8,962 bases of DNA from Bacillota bacterium (GTDB lineage: Bacteria > Bacillota > Clostridia > Acetivibrionales > DSM-1351), in contig JAEZFR010000239.1 in the NCBI GenBank assembly GCA_023417285.1, positions 1 to 8,962 of the forward strand, given 5' to 3'. The notes beneath the pieces are model-generated. The model saw only the letters and a program-made list of their open reading frames with translations. It made no database searches and was not told where the DNA came from. Both the position numbers and the translations under genes were made by a program. Of the stretch, positions 7,489 through 8,962 are shown piece after piece; within the stretch, counting starts at the first letter, position 1; the number at the start of each line of letters is the position of its first letter.

Positions 7489-8127
7489 TTATAGTAGGTA
7501 TTGATTTCTTAGATTGTCAAAGGATTTGTTTAGTGAAAATAGAAGGCAGGAAAGCTTATTGCTATTATCTACATCGATATAATTTATTAAGATGCTGTAC
7601 ATTAGAAAAGGGCCAACTTGGCCACTCCTTACAATATTTCCGGAGAAGTATATTGTACCATCATTCAAAGTATTTAGGCTAATATCATAAACCTCATCTT
7701 GACTAAGTAGATTATTTGTACATATACAAATCCCGCATAAAGATATATTAGAAGTAACCCCATATATTAATCCAATCTTCTCATTTAGAACTTCTACAGG
7801 GAGGTGAACATCCTGTCTAGGCAAGGCTCTTTGGTTAATAGCATCATTAATTCTTGTTATCTTAACTCTGAAATGGGGGAGAGTACCCAAGGTAATATTG
7901 ATAACTTTGGCTGAAATTATATATTCGAAGTACTCATTTCCATATTTAATTAATACGCTTGAGCCAATCATTAGATGCTCATTCAACATATCAGGTGTAA
8001 AAGGCAGGTCTATGTAGTCTTCGGTGGATTGTATCACGATATTTAATGTCCAACATATATTGTGCTCAACCTTAATGCTGATAAGAGCCCCAGGAAATAG
8101 AGTGTACGTTATATCAACACTACTCAT
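7489..8127 (-). CDS. PilZ-domain protein, probable cyclic-di-GMP receptor (YcgR-like)
   Basis: A soluble 212-residue protein with no signal peptide or membrane segment. Residues about 11-93 form a beta-rich N-terminal domain like that of YcgR-type flagellar brake proteins (GALISIKV, then GSSVLIKYGNEYFEYIISAKV). Residues about 98-205 form the PilZ domain. Both parts of the c-di-GMP signature are intact: RxxxR as RALPR (100-104) in QRALPRQDVHLPV, and NxSxxG as NISLCG (127-132). Ligand binding is therefore likely; the output could be motility, adhesion, surface polymer or something metabolic. The ATG at 8127 has GAAAGGA 7 nt upstream. Terminators flank the gene on both sides, so it appears to be its own transcription unit between argB and argD, although no clear sigma-A or flagellar-sigma promoter is visible in the 55 nt before it. 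No motility genes are present in the window. Confidence 0.86.
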   Translation of the reverse strand: MSSVDITYTLFPGALISIKVEHNICWTLNIVIQSTEDYIDLPFTPDMLNEHLMIGSSVLIKYGNEYFEYIISAKVINITLGTLPHFRVKITRINDAINQRALPRQDVHLPVEVLNEKIGLIYGVTSNISLCGICICTNNLLSQDEVYDISLNTLNDGTIYFSGNIVRSGQVGPFLMYSILINYIDVDNSNKLSCLLFSLNKSFDNLRNQYLL

Positions 8128-8181
8128 GAATTCATCCTTTCATAAAGCACTAATGATGTGGATACTTGAGATGTCGTCTCT

Positions 8182-8218
8182 TAAAAAGTAAAGCCAAATA
8201 TAGATTTCTATATTTGGC
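8182..8218 (-). terminator. Intrinsic terminator after argB
   Basis: A perfect 11-bp stem, GCCAAATATAG (8208-8218 in minus orientation) with CTATATTTGGC (8193-8203), around an AAAU loop, followed by UUUACUUUUUA (8182-8192). It is 29 nt past the argB stop. The interrupted U tract could allow partial read-through into the PilZ gene 55 nt downstream. Confidence 0.85.
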
Positions 8219-8247
8219 ATAAAAATCCTGCTGAATAATAAGATATT

Positions 8248-8962
8248 TTAATATAATGCCTCCTTTTGGTGATAAAGTTTTTTGTCTTTCATTATCATTG
8301 TACCTATTCCTTTATACGTAAAGATTTCAAGCAGTATACAATGAGGTATTCTGCCATCAATAATATGTGTTCTTCCAACGCCTTTTTCAAGTGCATCAAC
8401 ACAGCCAAGCACCTTTGGTATCATACCTCCAACTATAGTTTTATCGGAAATTAACTTATGTACTTCTTCAATAGTAAGAGCAGGTATTATTGAGTCGCTG
8501 TCCTTTGAAGCCTTTACTCCTTCAACATCAGTCAAAAGCATTAGTTTTTCAGCTTTGAGTGCTGCTGCAATTTCACCTGCCACAGTATCTGCATTAATAT
8601 TATAACTCTCTCCGTTCGGACCAACTCCAATAGGTGCTACAACAGGGATATATTCATCCTGACAAATCAAATCTATCACCTTTGAATTGATTTTAGTAAT
8701 GCTTCCAACAAAACCGATATCTCTTAGTTCTCCATCAATCTCTGTTTTATATTGTTCACATTCTATCAGTTTTCCATCAATTCCACAAAGCCCAATGGCC
8801 TTACCGCCTTTACTGTTAAGTAATGAAACAATTTCCTTGTTGGTTTTGCCTACTAACACCATTTGGGCAACCTCAATAGTTTGTGCATCTGTCACGCGCA
8901 GGCCATTAACAAACTCGCTCTTGACATCAAATTTTTGCAATGCTTTGTTAATATCAGGACCT
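8248..8962 (-). CDS. argB: N-acetylglutamate kinase (5' end beyond window)
   Basis: Phosphorylates N-acetylglutamate with ATP, the second step of arginine synthesis, usually the arginine-inhibited step in organisms that recycle the acetyl group. Only about 237 C-terminal residues are present. The reading frame stays open to the window edge, where it encodes GPDINKAL, the continuation of the family's HGGGP-[DE]-IN motif, so roughly 60 N-terminal residues are missing and no start is visible. GLRVTD (8887-8904) contacts the substrate; [14 protein letters not shown] (around 8557-8598) and GGMIPK with its conserved Lys (8413-8430) are the amino-acid-kinase signatures. The C-terminal [15 protein letters not shown] and GIGTMI resemble arginine-sensitive kinases, suggesting feedback inhibition, though the diagnostic N-terminal helix cannot be seen. 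A terminator follows, so it closes an upstream unit that may include argC and argJ. Confidence 0.96.
   Translation of the reverse strand, partial: GPDINKALQKFDVKSEFVNGLRVTDAQTIEVAQMVLVGKTNKEIVSLLNSKGGKAIGLCGIDGKLIECEQYKTEIDGELRDIGFVGSITKINSKVIDLICQDEYIPVVAPIGVGPNGESYNINADTVAGEIAAALKAEKLMLLTDVEGVKASKDSDSIIPALTIEEVHKLISDKTIVGGMIPKVLGCVDALEKGVGRTHIIDGRIPHCILLEIFTYKGIGTMIMKDKKLYHQKEALY

Noticed and set aside
8128..8192. Promoter search upstream of the PilZ gene, including sigma-A and flagellar-sigma patterns, and a small GAGA/TCTC inverted repeat at 8168-8180
   Set aside because: No -35/-10 pair with acceptable match and spacing was found, and the inverted repeat has only 4-bp arms, so neither is reported as a site.
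8893..8940. Start of argB at the TTG at 8940
   Set aside because: The frame continues upstream to the window edge and encodes conserved kinase sequence (GPDINKAL), so this Leu codon is internal and the gene is simply cut by the window.

Overview
The window is a low-GC stretch of arginine-biosynthesis genes, all on the minus strand. AT-rich codon use, AAAGGA-type ribosome binding sites, U-tailed terminators and close resemblance of the proteins to clostridial enzymes point to an anaerobic Firmicute of class Clostridia. A member of the Ruminiclostridium/cellulolytic clostridia group is plausible, but that assignment is an inference and not proven by the sequence.

Reading in the direction of transcription (right to left): the window opens inside argB (N-acetylglutamate kinase, 5' end cut off), which ends at a strong intrinsic terminator. 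Next is a single gene for a PilZ-domain protein with an intact cyclic-di-GMP binding signature, followed by its own terminator. A well-formed sigma-A promoter overlapped by an ARG-box-like palindrome then drives argD, carA, carB, argF and a final GNAT acetyltransferase gene. A 180-nt gap between argD and carA holds a tandem repeat of about 20 bp; a long hairpin lies beyond the last gene.

The pathway logic is clear. ArgB phosphorylates N-acetylglutamate and ArgD makes N-acetylornithine. CarA/CarB make carbamoyl phosphate from glutamine, bicarbonate and ATP, and ArgF joins carbamoyl phosphate to ornithine to give citrulline. The steps between glutamate and N-acetylglutamate (argJ/argA), argC, and the last two steps (argG, argH) are not visible; argC and argJ may lie just upstream of argB. 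CarB keeps its C-terminal allosteric domain, so the enzyme may also feed pyrimidine synthesis.

Most of the window is ordinary metabolism. The parts worth a second look are the c-di-GMP receptor gene sitting between argB and argD with terminators on both sides, the operator-like palindromes on the argD promoter, the repeat array before carA, and the uncharacterised acetyltransferase at the operon's end. I did not find a convincing new multi-gene system.
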